Notes: generated by a model from the sequence alone, not told the origin. A DNA stretch of 64,000 nt from Komagataella phaffii GS115 (GCF_000027005.1 NC_012963.1:1240001-1304000), one strand, 5' to 3'. Positions 19,836 to 30,120 are shown, counted from the first letter of the stretch. Made by a program: numbers and translations.

Positions 19836-20595
19836 TTAAAAATGTCTAGGTGGCAGACACTCCACACACCATCATCATCAAAATACCATGGGAAAGTGCA
19901 AACCTGTTTTTTCATTGATACCAATTATTTGGCCTCTGAAAAAGTCCGATTTAACTTTTGGCCATATGCCAAAATTATCAGATTCATCTTAGCTATATTC
20001 TTAAGTGAATATTGTTCAATGTTTTCAATGGGTATTACTTTAAAGCCAAATAACAAAAAGATTACAAAAAGACAGAAAATTTCAAACTTAAAACAATTTC
20101 ATTAACGGTGACTATTTCATCTATTCCATTAACCCATTCTTTCAACCAAGATCTCGTGATTTATTGCATTGCTAAGCAGCGTTGAGTCATGAGTATTCTC
20201 TCTAGTACCCGAGCCCGTCTTTATAGAAAGCGCACCTATCATATGCGACTCCGTCGTGCCACAAGTGAAATGATGTAAATAGATGCTTATTTAGACAAGT
20301 GTGTCCTGACAGCAATGGACTACTATTTGCATGTTTCCTCATCAAATATCAAAATCTCGTCTGCATCTGCCAATTTCAATATGGGTTCCATGATCGAAGG
20401 AACGATCTCTTGTGAACAAAATTAGAAATTTTTAGTGTTCGGCCGACTTTGCATACATTTATATATAAGACTAAATGGATCGTTTTACTTTACCTCAAGT
20501 AAAGGTTCTTATCTCCATCCCGTTTATACTTTATCGTAGAACCCACCCAGTAGTCTCCCCACAGTTAAGACACCTCAACACCACCTTATGTTGAC
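19836..20595. other. 760-bp intergenic region
   Basis: A-rich sequence. An 87-codon open frame starting at 19842 has no convincing protein character. A 29-codon, Arg-rich frame lies at 20189..20278 (see findings). TATATAAG at about 20461-20468 is a possible TATA box for the next gene. Confidence 0.5.
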
Positions 20596-21237
20596 ATGAA
20601 AACAATAAACAAACTTATCGTAGTTCGGCAGATGAGTAGACGGGAACCAAGTATAGGGATCTACCCCGATGAAAACGATTCCACTTTATTGACACAAGGT
20701 AATGGTAAACGACGGAGAAGTACATCCTCACTGGGCTCAAATTCATTTTCGAAAGAAAATAAACCAGTCGTTGGGACGCTTGGTGAAGCTGAACGACTCT
20801 CTCCACTAAGAAAGAGAGCACCTTCTTTGGGAGAGGCCTTCACACCAAAACGGTTAAGAGAGGAAGTAGCGGCCATCAAGAAAACTCCTTTGGGATGCAG
20901 ATCTTCTGAAAATAGAGCCGCAGCCAAGAATGGTACCGACGATACTACATTCGGATTGCTGGATTTCAGCACGATTACAAAAAATAAGGATGAACCTAAC
21001 CTGACGCATGAAATTAACAGTAAAAGTACTCTTACAAACAAGCCGCTACAAAGTCAAGAAAGTGCAGTCTCTTTGCAATCACGATCAAAGTCCAAGCTTG
21101 AAGACACTAAGGCTGAACAGGCTCTTAAGGAGATTAATAAACTACTTACGGATAATGCAAAAATGATGTCCAGGATCCTTGATAATCAGGAGTTGGTACT
21201 TCGATATCAAAAAAATATAAAGGATTGCCTAAATTAG
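20596..21237 (+). CDS. Small KEN-box protein of unknown function
   Basis: Up to 213 residues; I do not recognise the family. Visible motifs are a KEN box in FSKENKP (residues 53-55), proline-directed CDK-type sites SPLRKR (69) and TPKRLR (83), a basic KRRRS stretch (38-42) and a C-terminal amphipathic helix (ALKEINKLLTDNAKMM to the end) that could form a short coiled coil. Such combinations are typical of cell-cycle proteins destroyed by APC/C-Cdh1, but that is inference. A second in-frame ATG at 20632 (MSRREPSIGIYPDEN) may be the true start, as the first 12 residues look non-conserved in kind. It is convergent with REX3, with 9 bases between stops. Confidence 0.7.
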   Translation: MKTINKLIVVRQMSRREPSIGIYPDENDSTLLTQGNGKRRRSTSSLGSNSFSKENKPVVGTLGEAERLSPLRKRAPSLGEAFTPKRLREEVAAIKKTPLGCRSSENRAAAKNGTDDTTFGLLDFSTITKNKDEPNLTHEINSKSTLTNKPLQSQESAVSLQSRSKSKLEDTKAEQALKEINKLLTDNAKMMSRILDNQELVLRYQKNIKDCLN

Positions 21238-21246
21238 CTATTGAGT

Positions 21247-22911
21247 TTATGTGTATCTTTCTAGAATTTTATGCTTTATGATGTGAATACAGGCTAGTGC
21301 ATCTTCCATACTGTCATGTTCTCCGGATTGAATTTTTCGGTTAAGAAAGTTGGATACCAACAACCTTAGAGGGTCTTTCCTCTTGGGGTCATAGTGAGTC
21401 GAATACAATATTGAAGTATCAATGATTTTGGTGTGAATCAGTCGTAAGACATTCATATCATTTTCTAATCCATGCCCAATAATAATAGTTTGCCTATTGA
21501 TTACATTGAATAAGAGATCTCTCATTTTTTTGAAACTAACGGAATTTGAATCTGTGATCTCAGAAACTCCACTGAACTTGGTATTCAAATCAATCATTTT
21601 ACCCAGGGGTTGAACAATCGTATCCAAGATTTTCTCTTCCGTGAAGAAATCAACAACAGTAACTCTAATAAGTTCAAATCCGAATGAAGTCCATCCCATT
21701 TCACAATCCAATCCTACAGCCAAATAATCAACATTCCGATCTGCAGTGAAGATGAATGGTATCTTGTGATGCATTTCAATAGGATCTTCCAGTTTATACA
21801 CGTGATGTTTGAGGGTAGCACATCCAGCAGTAGCATCATCTATAGTTGTATTGCAACATGGGTATGTCCGAGTGTTATAACTGTTATTATACCTGCTATT
21901 TGTTAAGGCGACTTGTTTTGTCAGTTTCGGCCTTTCTGGATGATAAACACATTTGTCGTCATGCAGCATTTGCTCACCAAGAATGAAATCATCACCACAA
22001 TGCGAACATTGCATTACTTTCTTCGATAAGTGACCATCATAAGGCGGTGGTATCTGAAGAATGAATGAGTTCCGTTTAAGCTTGTTCTTGGGTGCCATTA
22101 ATTTACTCAACTTGGGAATCACCCAATCTGGATCATCAATTTTGGAGACTGGTTGCGAAGATTCAGACGAAGAAGGGGTACCTTGCGGAGAATCCTCACT
22201 TCTAATTTTGTAAATTGCGATCTTCAGGGCTCTTTCATATACATTCTTACTGGTTGTTGATTTGGCAGCTTCCAATTCAAGTTTGACAGCTAGATTCACG
22301 CAATATTGGTCATCCTTGTTGCGTAGTTTACTTTTCAACGATTCATGAGCATTTTTGAGATACCTCATTCTTTCTTGAACAGTAGTGGGAGGATTCAGGA
22401 CACTCTTTGGGAGAAGTCTGGTTGGAGTGGAAGGTTTCTGTTTCTTTGAAGTCTCATCTTCGAAAGAGTCTTCCGCAGGTCTTTTGATCACCGTCGCTCT
22501 GGACAGAAATGAGCCCTCAGAGTCGGTCTTTTCATCTGATCGAGGTGCCGAAGAAGGGAACAACGAAATCTTGTGCACTTGTTTAACTTCACCATTTTCT
22601 TTATTATTCTGAAATACTTTGTTCAAGAAATCAGACGAATCAGTTTTAATGGGGTCCGACGAGAATTTGCTAAGTGTTTTTACTGTTCCGGACAGTTGTT
22701 CTGGATTCTCTCTATCTCCTTCAGTTGAATCTTCTGGTTGCTGTTGTTGATCAACTTTTGAAGCAGCGGATGGCTGCTTCATAACCTTCTCAGAAGAATG
22801 ATTAAACATGCAATTCATAGTACTACATTTTTCTTTTGCTGGACAGGCGATCTTCCGAAAGAGTGATGAATTGGGAAACATCGTCTTGTCAATTGAAGAT
22901 ATAGAATCCAA
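21247..22911 (-). CDS. REX3: RNA exonuclease 3
   Basis: 554 residues. Rex3 is a DEDDh 3'-5' exonuclease that trims RNase MRP RNA and works with Rex1/Rex2 on 5.8S, U5 and other RNAs. The N-terminus (LFRKIACPAKEKCSTMNCMF) carries the Cys/His pattern of fungal Rex3. A second cysteine cluster (QCSHCGDDFILGEQMLHDDKC) precedes the nuclease. Catalytic residues are visible in GLDCEMGW (D, E), HGLENDMN (D) and HDSMEDAL (H, D). It is longer than S. cerevisiae Rex3 because of a disordered Ser/Lys-rich stretch between about 45 and 180. Either the ATG at 22911 or that at 22881 could be used. Confidence 0.88.
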   Translation of the reverse strand: MDSISSIDKTMFPNSSLFRKIACPAKEKCSTMNCMFNHSSEKVMKQPSAASKVDQQQQPEDSTEGDRENPEQLSGTVKTLSKFSSDPIKTDSSDFLNKVFQNNKENGEVKQVHKISLFPSSAPRSDEKTDSEGSFLSRATVIKRPAEDSFEDETSKKQKPSTPTRLLPKSVLNPPTTVQERMRYLKNAHESLKSKLRNKDDQYCVNLAVKLELEAAKSTTSKNVYERALKIAIYKIRSEDSPQGTPSSSESSQPVSKIDDPDWVIPKLSKLMAPKNKLKRNSFILQIPPPYDGHLSKKVMQCSHCGDDFILGEQMLHDDKCVYHPERPKLTKQVALTNSRYNNSYNTRTYPCCNTTIDDATAGCATLKHHVYKLEDPIEMHHKIPFIFTADRNVDYLAVGLDCEMGWTSFGFELIRVTVVDFFTEEKILDTIVQPLGKMIDLNTKFSGVSEITDSNSVSFKKMRDLLFNVINRQTIIIGHGLENDMNVLRLIHTKIIDTSILYSTHYDPKRKDPLRLLVSNFLNRKIQSGEHDSMEDALACIHIIKHKILERYT

Positions 22912-23557
22912 GGCTTTTTGCTTAAGTAAGAGAAATTTCCATACAGAACTCGCGATTTTGTTGTGTGGAGGTCCATCTTAGCTAAAAATAAAATGTTCAC
23001 TTTTCCCAGTAGATGTTCATGTGGGTACCATATGTGTCATGCAGGGGCTATTCTTGGTGTGTCAAAGTAAAAAATATATATCCCCAATAGTCATGCTACT
23101 TCCACGTATTTTACCCAGAAATCCCGAGCATTTTAATTGACTCCCTTTGACCCTTGCAGTTGTCAATCAAGAACATGTGCTACATCAAAGGTTCCGTACT
23201 AGATGAATAGGATGTTGCGTGATTTAAGCGTTGATTTACATTAGCATTTATTGTCTCCACCCTATAATTTATCTCCTGATTTTCTAGAGCAACGGACTTG
23301 ATAGCCTAAAAAGGTTAAGCTTAATGATTTTCTATTTACTCCCGTTCCTCCATGTTCAGAATACGTCTTCAATCCTTTTCCGTCTAATTTCCGATCCACT
23401 GAAGCTTCTCAACTGGACCATAATCACCAGTTTTCTGCGTGGTTTTTTAGTTGATCGACCTTCACACTCATGAGCACATTAATAACGATCAGAAATGTAT
23501 ATAAGAAAGCTCAATTCATCCGAATTACACTCCATTCTTAAGAAAATATAACTTTTA
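22912..23557. promoter_or_regulatory. Divergent promoter of REX3 and the acetate-transporter gene
   Basis: 646 bp without coding support. TATATAAG at 23498..23505 lies 53 bases before the transporter ATG. On the other side, ATATATAT near 23070 could serve REX3. A CSRE-like sequence is at 23512..23523 (see findings). Confidence 0.6.
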
Positions 23558-24334
23558 ATGTCTACTCATCAAGATATCGAGTCATCAGCAGAAACAGCCC
23601 ATAACCCCCACGACGAAATACATAAGGGTGAGTTTGTTACAACTCAACAAGATTACTTGGCCCCTTTCACTGGGGGCTTGATAAGCGGCTACCAAGTCAG
23701 ACCTTCTCGTAAGTTTGCAAATCCAGTCCCAGCAGGCGTGTTTTCACTGGGTACTTCTCTGTTCACTTTGGGTCTTATTCTTGCCGGAACCAGAAATGTA
23801 TCAAGTCCAGCAGTTTTAACAGGTTCCTTTTTGTTTTCTTCAGGTTTAATCCAAATCATTTGTGGTATCTGGAGTATTGTCCTTGAGAACGTCTTTGGTT
23901 CAGTACTGCTGCTATGTTATGGTGGTTTCTTTGCCTCATTTGGTGCAATTCAGAACGGGATGGGAGTAGATGCCTATACCGATGCGGATGAATTGACTAA
24001 CGCGTTGGGTCTATACGTTGCAGCCTGGACTGTCTTTGCCATTGTCCTTTGGACGGCTACTTTTAAATCGACCTTGCCGTTGTTCTTACTTACGTTCTTC
24101 ACAGCTATGTTTTTCCTTTTGTATGATATTGCCATCTTTGGAAATCATACTGGATGTGAAACTGCTAGTGGTGTATTTTGTTTTCTTGCTGCTATGTGCG
24201 CTTTCTATGCTGGATATGTCGGAATGACCAAAAACCAACGTAACAGTTATATTCCTGTTCCAAAAACAAAATGGCTGCTAATGCCGTCATCAGCTAGGTC
24301 TCCTGATTATAATCAAGCAGGTTTTTATGTCTAA
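23558..24334 (+). CDS. Acetate/ammonia transporter family protein (Ato/Ady2, Gpr1-Fun34-YaaH)
   Basis: 258 residues. The family moves acetate and related monocarboxylates (and has been linked to ammonia export) across the plasma membrane. A hydrophilic N-terminus of about 60 residues is followed by the family motif NPVPAGVFSLG (canonical NPxPxGL) and six hydrophobic segments. The FASFGAIQNGMGVDAYTDAD loop and the final tail with KTKWL are also family-like. The strong TATA box suggests regulated expression, for example by carbon source. Several Ato paralogues exist in yeasts, so I give no symbol. Confidence 0.92.
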   Translation: MSTHQDIESSAETAHNPHDEIHKGEFVTTQQDYLAPFTGGLISGYQVRPSRKFANPVPAGVFSLGTSLFTLGLILAGTRNVSSPAVLTGSFLFSSGLIQIICGIWSIVLENVFGSVLLLCYGGFFASFGAIQNGMGVDAYTDADELTNALGLYVAAWTVFAIVLWTATFKSTLPLFLLTFFTAMFFLLYDIAIFGNHTGCETASGVFCFLAAMCAFYAGYVGMTKNQRNSYIPVPKTKWLLMPSSARSPDYNQAGFYV

Positions 24335-24857
24335 CGAGAAATCTATTTAATTTTAATGAATTCAGTTGCTATTATGCTCTCAGCTCAGCTCCTTGTATTC
24401 CAGAAATAATCGTGATCAAAAGGGCGTAGTCAGTTATGTGCTTCAAAAAACCATCCTTGTCATGAAAATTTGTAATCTTTTTTCAAAAACAAGTTCTAGG
24501 TTCTTCAATCATTGGCAATCATCCATAAAAATAGATCATAAAGCAATCGCAAAAAAGCAGTTACTTTGTCCAGCCGTATAGGGAAAAGCAAAGGGTCATA
24601 AAAGCAACATAAGTGTGAATCTGTTTTTCTATGAACATCAGAAAACGGTACAACTGAGCTCTAAGTAGCTCAAGACTATTCTTGAGTATCCGATGTCTTA
24701 GTGACCCGGAGTAAGAATCCAACTAACTGGTACCGTCTTGGAACCAATTACTTGTATCATTTGAACACGGTAATAAAGATCTCTGTGGGCTTCGAAAACT
24801 TGAATTACGCATGAAATCTAATAGTTGCAAGTCAATTGAAAGTCATAAACGCGTATT
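24335..24857. other. 523-bp convergent intergenic region
   Basis: Lies between the stop codons of two convergent genes. AT-rich, with no supported gene and no tRNA-like structure. Confidence 0.5.
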
Positions 24858-26752
24858 TTAAGAGATGAGTAGTAGGAAGGCAATAATGCAGGGACCAACA
24901 CTCAAAGATACAACTGAAGCACCATTGGTAGTAGAAGTTTCAACATCGACAAAAGTAGTCTCAGAAATAGTAGCAGAATTTAGTGAAGTTGTCAAAGAAG
25001 CTTCTTCGGGTGTCAAAGTTCCTCCATCCTCAGCAAAAGAAGTCTCATTAGTTGGGGAGGTTCCGTTAGTAGAGGAACCATGACTAGTTATGCTGTTCAA
25101 TGAAAGCCTGTCAATAGAAGGAATCACAGTTGTTCTGGGTTGAAGGGTGGTGGAGCGTCGAGACGTAGTCGGTTCGCTTCTAGCTGTAGTACTGCGAGTA
25201 GGAGAATAGGTTGACCCCGTACCAGTGCCAGTGCTTAAGGGATCCAAAGAAGTTTCATAAGAGTAAATGGACCATGTAGAAGAATAGTCTGAATCGCGTT
25301 CTAAGGTGAATTCACCAACTTCTTGAATATCCTCGTCATTGGTAATTTTGATCTGACCAATACCCAATTCACTGTTATCATTGTCGAAAAATAAGTAGGT
25401 GGACTTGATAAACGTGTCACCCAAAATGAGAAGCCCATCGACACTTTCATGGATGGTAAGTGCAAGATAATGTCCAGATGTGAAGTATTGTGATACGTCG
25501 AGTAGATGGTCTGAAACATTGGATCGAATTACTACGTCTTTGCCAAACCGGAAGTCAATGGTACTTTGTCTCGCACTGGAGAGTACGTTTGACTCTATAA
25601 TAAATAAACCCAGTTGTCGGACATACTCAAAACCAGGATGGATGGCATAGGCGAGACGTATCAGCGTATAAGTTGGCAAGTAAGAAAATGTGGCACCAGT
25701 GTCTAAAAGAGCTAATTGAGGGATTCTTTCAACCAAGCGGCTACTAAAATAACTGGCTACAGTAATACTGGAAACGGTGATGTATGAAGCGTATTGGTCA
25801 GGGTATACCGATTTATAAGGATTGACATATGGAAACAACTTCAACTGTCCATTAATTTTAGCCTCGTCGATAGCACCAAACAGGATCTCACCATCATCGT
25901 GATCAGTATCATCAGTCTTACCATCTGGGGCCAGATAAACCGAGTACGAGGCTGAATTAATGAATCCTTGGGCCCGCAAAGAATCCAGAATACCAAGATA
26001 AGTGAAACTGTTATCTGTAGGATCACTATTGGTTGTCTGCTGACTAGAAGGACCAAGGCCCAGAATTCCCATGTAGTTATTTGTGATATCAACCAATGCA
26101 AAACTTTGCTGGTCAATTTCAAAATCACCAACATAAACCGTATCCCTCACCCACGATCCATTGGCAAAAGAGTTGTCCAGATATCTGATACTAAATGCTG
26201 TGTCGTTGCTTTGAAAAGTTCTTGATGACTGTGGATTGAAGGATCCAAATTGATCACAAATGGGCTTATTCAGATCGACATCAAAATTCAAGGCCTCGTT
26301 TCTCTTCAAAAGATGGTTTTCCTGAAACTTTTTGGAAATTTTGCCATCAGTTACAATGCCAATTTCTTGAAGTCCATTCAAAAGTTTACCTGATAGGGGT
26401 GTTACGTTGGCAGTTTGACTAAGGGTGGAAACACTTGTACCTTGTATCTCAAGATAGGACAATCGCATACGGCTGCATTTGAGTCAATTACCCACAAATC
26501 TGCAGATCCGGTGTCAACAATAACTTCGATTTCAGTTTTGCCTGAACCAATTTCAATTTCCGCAGTATACAAGACGCCAAGATGTCTCAAGTCAAGCTTC
26601 TTATAGTTGTCTCGCTTAATAAGGCGATCGCTAGGGTTTGATGAGTAGTGAACCTTTTTAAAAGGAAACTTATTTGCCTTGAAAGGTGAACTAGGTTGTG
26701 CAGTGGTTAGGCTGACGCCTAGACATAGGAATGCCAGCTGGATCACAAACAT
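24858..26752 (-). pseudogene. Yapsin-type GPI-anchored aspartyl protease gene, frame broken near 26463
   Basis: Secreted aspartyl protease of the yapsin/Sap type. From the ATG at 26752: a signal peptide (MFVIQLAFLCLGVSLTTA), a propeptide ending in a dibasic site (LIKRDNYKK) and the first active-site motif VDTGSADLW. The frame then runs into a stop at 26402. The rest of the protein is open in the -1 frame from about 26485 to 24858, with FGSFNPQSSRTFQ, the second active site LLDTGATFSYLP, a Ser/Thr-rich stalk and a hydrophobic C-terminus fitting a GPI signal. The two frames overlap by about 80 bases. No intron of workable size joins them, since the only GT..AG pair nearby spans about 22 nt. One missing base near 26463 would explain it. 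It may be a true allele, a strain variant or a sequence error. Confidence 0.8.
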
Positions 26753-28883
26753 TCGGTAAGGCACTTGATCAAGTTGGACGAGTTTGTTTATTTATAGTCT
26801 TGGAGAGAAAACAGATACAGACGAAGTAATTCAATTCTTGGCGTGGCGGAAATACATATAGGCAAAATATTTCTAGCGTAAGCTGAACAGTAAGGTTTCT
26901 CAGGAAGAAAGGTTTTCCAATTTTACAAATTTAAAAACACTTCACTCGAGGCCCTCATTATCTACCTCCTTTGCCTTGCCCCTTCGAAGACTGAATGAAA
27001 TGCATTTGCGTACATCATGGTTATTATCAACAGTGTTAGCTGCCATGCTGCTACTAGTCAAATGTGTGGATTATAGACGCAGCTGTACACAGCCCTGCGT
27101 TTTTATTATTGTGTGACACCCAAGCTATGTGTCTCACTCAAAAATGCATGACATCAAGAACGTCAGTATCCAAAAAGAGGGCGACCGCTGATTTCATCAT
27201 AGAGCCGACATCCATCGTCTTTGTCCACGATAGGTTGCCTGGACATATTTGCAGACACTGAATAACGGTTTCGTAGAACTATCTCAACTCCTAGAAACGC
27301 ATATATCCATGTTTTAACTTACCAGGAAAATTTCATTCAATACCATTCTGAAAGATGAGCTTGGGCTCATGTCAGATTTATCAAAACCGCAGTCCTTTGG
27401 CCATTAAGTATCTGAAACAAGAGTAATGTTGAATCAAATAGTGACTGATTGCAGCCAATATGTTCATGTTCGCCCGGGCCAGCCAGACTCACAGCCTAAT
27501 GCTATTTAACCGGTGACCGGGATGTCAGATAGCATATTTTGGTCGCTGGCTGTAAAAAGGGACCGAGTAACAACTCAAGGGTCAATGTTTTAATTTTTTT
27601 TTTTTTCTTTCAATGCTCCTTGTATTATGTATCAAAAAGTAATCCCCATTATGTAAAGCTAAGACATATCTCTCGTCAAAGGATTAATTGAGTTTATGAA
27701 GAATTCCGGCACTCATATGGGAGTAATGTATTGACAAAATTTCTACGAGAGAAAGACGAATGATCTTAACCTTCGAAAACGTCGTCCAGATCCCATTCTG
27801 TTGGATATATTGCAACTAGCCTAAAGACCGTTCTAACTCAGGTAGCAGCTATAATACAGAAACGGAACCTTCGAATATTCCCCTTATTGTAAGTGACTAA
27901 AGTTGATTTTCTATTGCAAATAATGAAGCTTATCTGCTGAGCAAGTTGTTTGACCAAACTTGAGTCAACAGTGGTTAACTATATCCTCTATTATTTTAGA
28001 TGGGAGCACATCAAGTGTACGGGAACAATGCAATCGACAACCTGTAGCCTGACATACATAGCCATCTTGAATTGACAAAACTTAGAATGTCTTGAATGTG
28101 ATAGATATGAGTTCCCAAAAATCTCTTTTACGATTTCCCAGTTGCGGTGTACTATTACACAGAGGATATCATAGCAGACTTACAATCCTCAGGCATAAAA
28201 CGAGCTTTCTTATCAAAGTGTATTCAAATGGACCATTTGATTGCACCAAGGCATTAGCCCCAAACCATACCACACAGTAACTTGATATTCTCAGCATGCA
28301 TGGAAATTCCACTCATAACGCGCTATTCACCGCGAATACTTATCTATGAAACTGGGTTCTTTAGTATTCTTTGCCAAATTTCACCGATTAGAAATTATTA
28401 GGTAATATAATTTCTTTGGGGAACCCCTTCCCGTTACGCCCGCTGCGGCTTTGTGGTTCTTTTCCAGTCTTGAGCAAATTACATCTGGTCTAGACAGTTC
28501 TTCCGTGCCCCAGTATGCGAGCGCAAACTTTCAATCAAACCTCGTAGCAAATTGGTACTTGAACTTCGTATTTAACCGCTATTAAATGTACTGACTCTTA
28601 CATTATGAAAAATTTTGATAAAGATTTTATATTTCATCTCAGTTAATCTCCTAATAATAATAGTCTGCATAACTCAAACGGTACTTCCTTTTCGGAACGC
28701 GAAGAGTAGTCTCTATGTCATTCTCACACTATCCGCAGCGCAATAGAGAACGAGCATGTTACCCGACTCATCCCTTGTCGATTCGGAAACGATTTATAAA
28801 TACAATTAGATCGCCACCGATCTTCTTTTGTCAATATTATAAAAATAGTACAGATTTTCCTTAGTCGAATCAGATCGCAGAAA
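26753..28883. promoter_or_regulatory. 2.1-kb region between the yapsin gene and HAC1
   Basis: No gene supported; the longest frames are 62-65 codons and look random. A T-run lies at about 27592-27605. TATAAA at 28795..28800 lies 84 bases before the HAC1 ATG and is a plausible HAC1 TATA box. The region is long for this compact window, as expected if it holds extended HAC1 control sequence. Confidence 0.55.
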
Positions 28884-30120
28884 ATGCCCGTAGATTCTTC
28901 TCATAAGACAGCTAGCCCACTTCCACCTCGTAAAAGAGCAAAGACGGAAGAAGAAAAGGAGCAGCGTCGAGTGGAACGTATCCTACGTAATAGGAGAGCG
29001 GCCCATGCTTCCAGAGAGAAGAAACGAAGACACGTTGAATTTCTGGAAAACCACGTCGTCGACCTGGAATCTGCACTTCAAGAATCAGCCAAAGCCACTA
29101 ACAAGTTGAAAGAAATACAAGATATCATTGTTTCAAGGTTGGAAGCCTTAGGTGGTACCGTCTCAGATTTGGATTTAACAGTTCCGGAAGTCGATTTTCC
29201 CAAATCTTCTGATTTGGAACCCATGTCTGATCTCTCAACTTCTTCGAAATCGGAGAAAGCATCTACATCCACTCGCAGATCTTTGACTGAGGATCTGGAC
29301 GAAGATGACGTCGCTGAATATGACGACGAAGAAGAGGACGAAGAGTTACCCAGGAAAATGAAAGTCTTAAACGACAAAAACAAGAGCACATCTATCAAGC
29401 AGGAGAAGTTGAATGAACTTCCATCTCCTTTGTCATCCGATTTTTCAGACGTAGATGAAGAAAAGTCAACTCTCACACATTTAAAGTTGCAACAGCAACA
29501 ACAACAACCAGTAGACAATTATGTTTCTACTCCTTTGAGTCTTCCGGAGGATTCAGTTGATTTTATTAACCCAGGTAACTTAAAAATAGAGTCCGATGAG
29601 AACTTCTTGTTGAGTTCAAATACTTTACAAATAAAACACGAAAATGACACCGACTACATTACTACAGCTCCATCAGGTTCCATCAATGATTTTTTTAATT
29701 CTTATGACATTAGCGAGTCGAATCGGTTGCATCATCCAGCAGTGATGACGGATTCATCTTTACACATTACAGCAGGCTCCATCGGCTTTTTCTCTTTGAT
29801 TGGGGGGGGGGAAAGTTCTGTAGCAGGGAGGCGCAGTTCAGTTGGCACATATCAGTTGACATGCATAGCGATCAGGTGATTGCTCTTGTTAACTGGTATG
29901 CCAAGTCAACCGTTTTCGGCGTACCTACTACTCTACTTTAACTCTTGAATTGAGATGAAACAATCGCCCTTGTTCGAGACGCGTAGTTAATTTAAGATGA
30001 ATCAATTTGCAACAAAAGAACAAACGAAAAAGATAACAGCAAACTTAAGTTTCGTGGTCTGCAGCACCATTTACCGCTAATGCATTTGATTTAAATGACT
30101 TTGTATTCTTCCAGGAATAG
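28884..30120 (+). CDS. HAC1: bZIP transcription factor of the unfolded protein response, Ire1-spliced
   Basis: Hac1 activates ER chaperone and secretory genes after Ire1 removes a non-spliceosomal intron from its mRNA. CDS is 28884..29739 joined to 30062..30120, giving 304 residues. The basic region (ERILRNRRAAHASREKKRR, about 31-50) is followed by a leucine zipper to about 80. An acidic stretch, a Gln run (about 203-208) and the C-terminal activation tail encoded by exon 2 (APFTANAFDLNDFVFFQE) follow. Without splicing the frame continues into the intron to a stop at 29877, giving 331 residues with a different tail. Intron length and product size match what I recall of K. phaffii HAC1, the main species clue. 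TATAAA lies at 28795. Confidence 0.97.
29740..30061 (+). other. HAC1: Ire1-type (non-spliceosomal) HAC1 intron, 322 nt
   Basis: Both borders sit in seven-base hairpin loops of the CNGCNGN type. The 5' loop is CAGCAGT (29737..29743) on a 5-bp stem TCATC/GATGA. The 3' loop is CTGCAGC (30059..30065) on a GTGGT/ACCAT stem including one G-U pair. Cutting after the third base of each loop joins the exons in frame (HHPAAPF). There is no GT..AG pair at the borders. A G10 run lies inside at about 29802-29811. Confidence 0.95.

Noticed and set aside
19842..20105. 87-codon frame downstream of CDC45
   Set aside because: It starts 6 bases after the CDC45 stop. The composition (Lys, Phe, Ile, Asn) is that of translated AT-rich DNA, and there is no motif and no room for a promoter.
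20265..20312. C/D-box snoRNA-like pattern (TGATGT ... CTGA)
   Set aside because: The C box is imperfect and no terminal stem or guide is evident.
26418..26439. GT..AG pair that might splice the yapsin frames
   Set aside because: It spans only about 22 nt and has no branch site, so a one-base indel is more likely.
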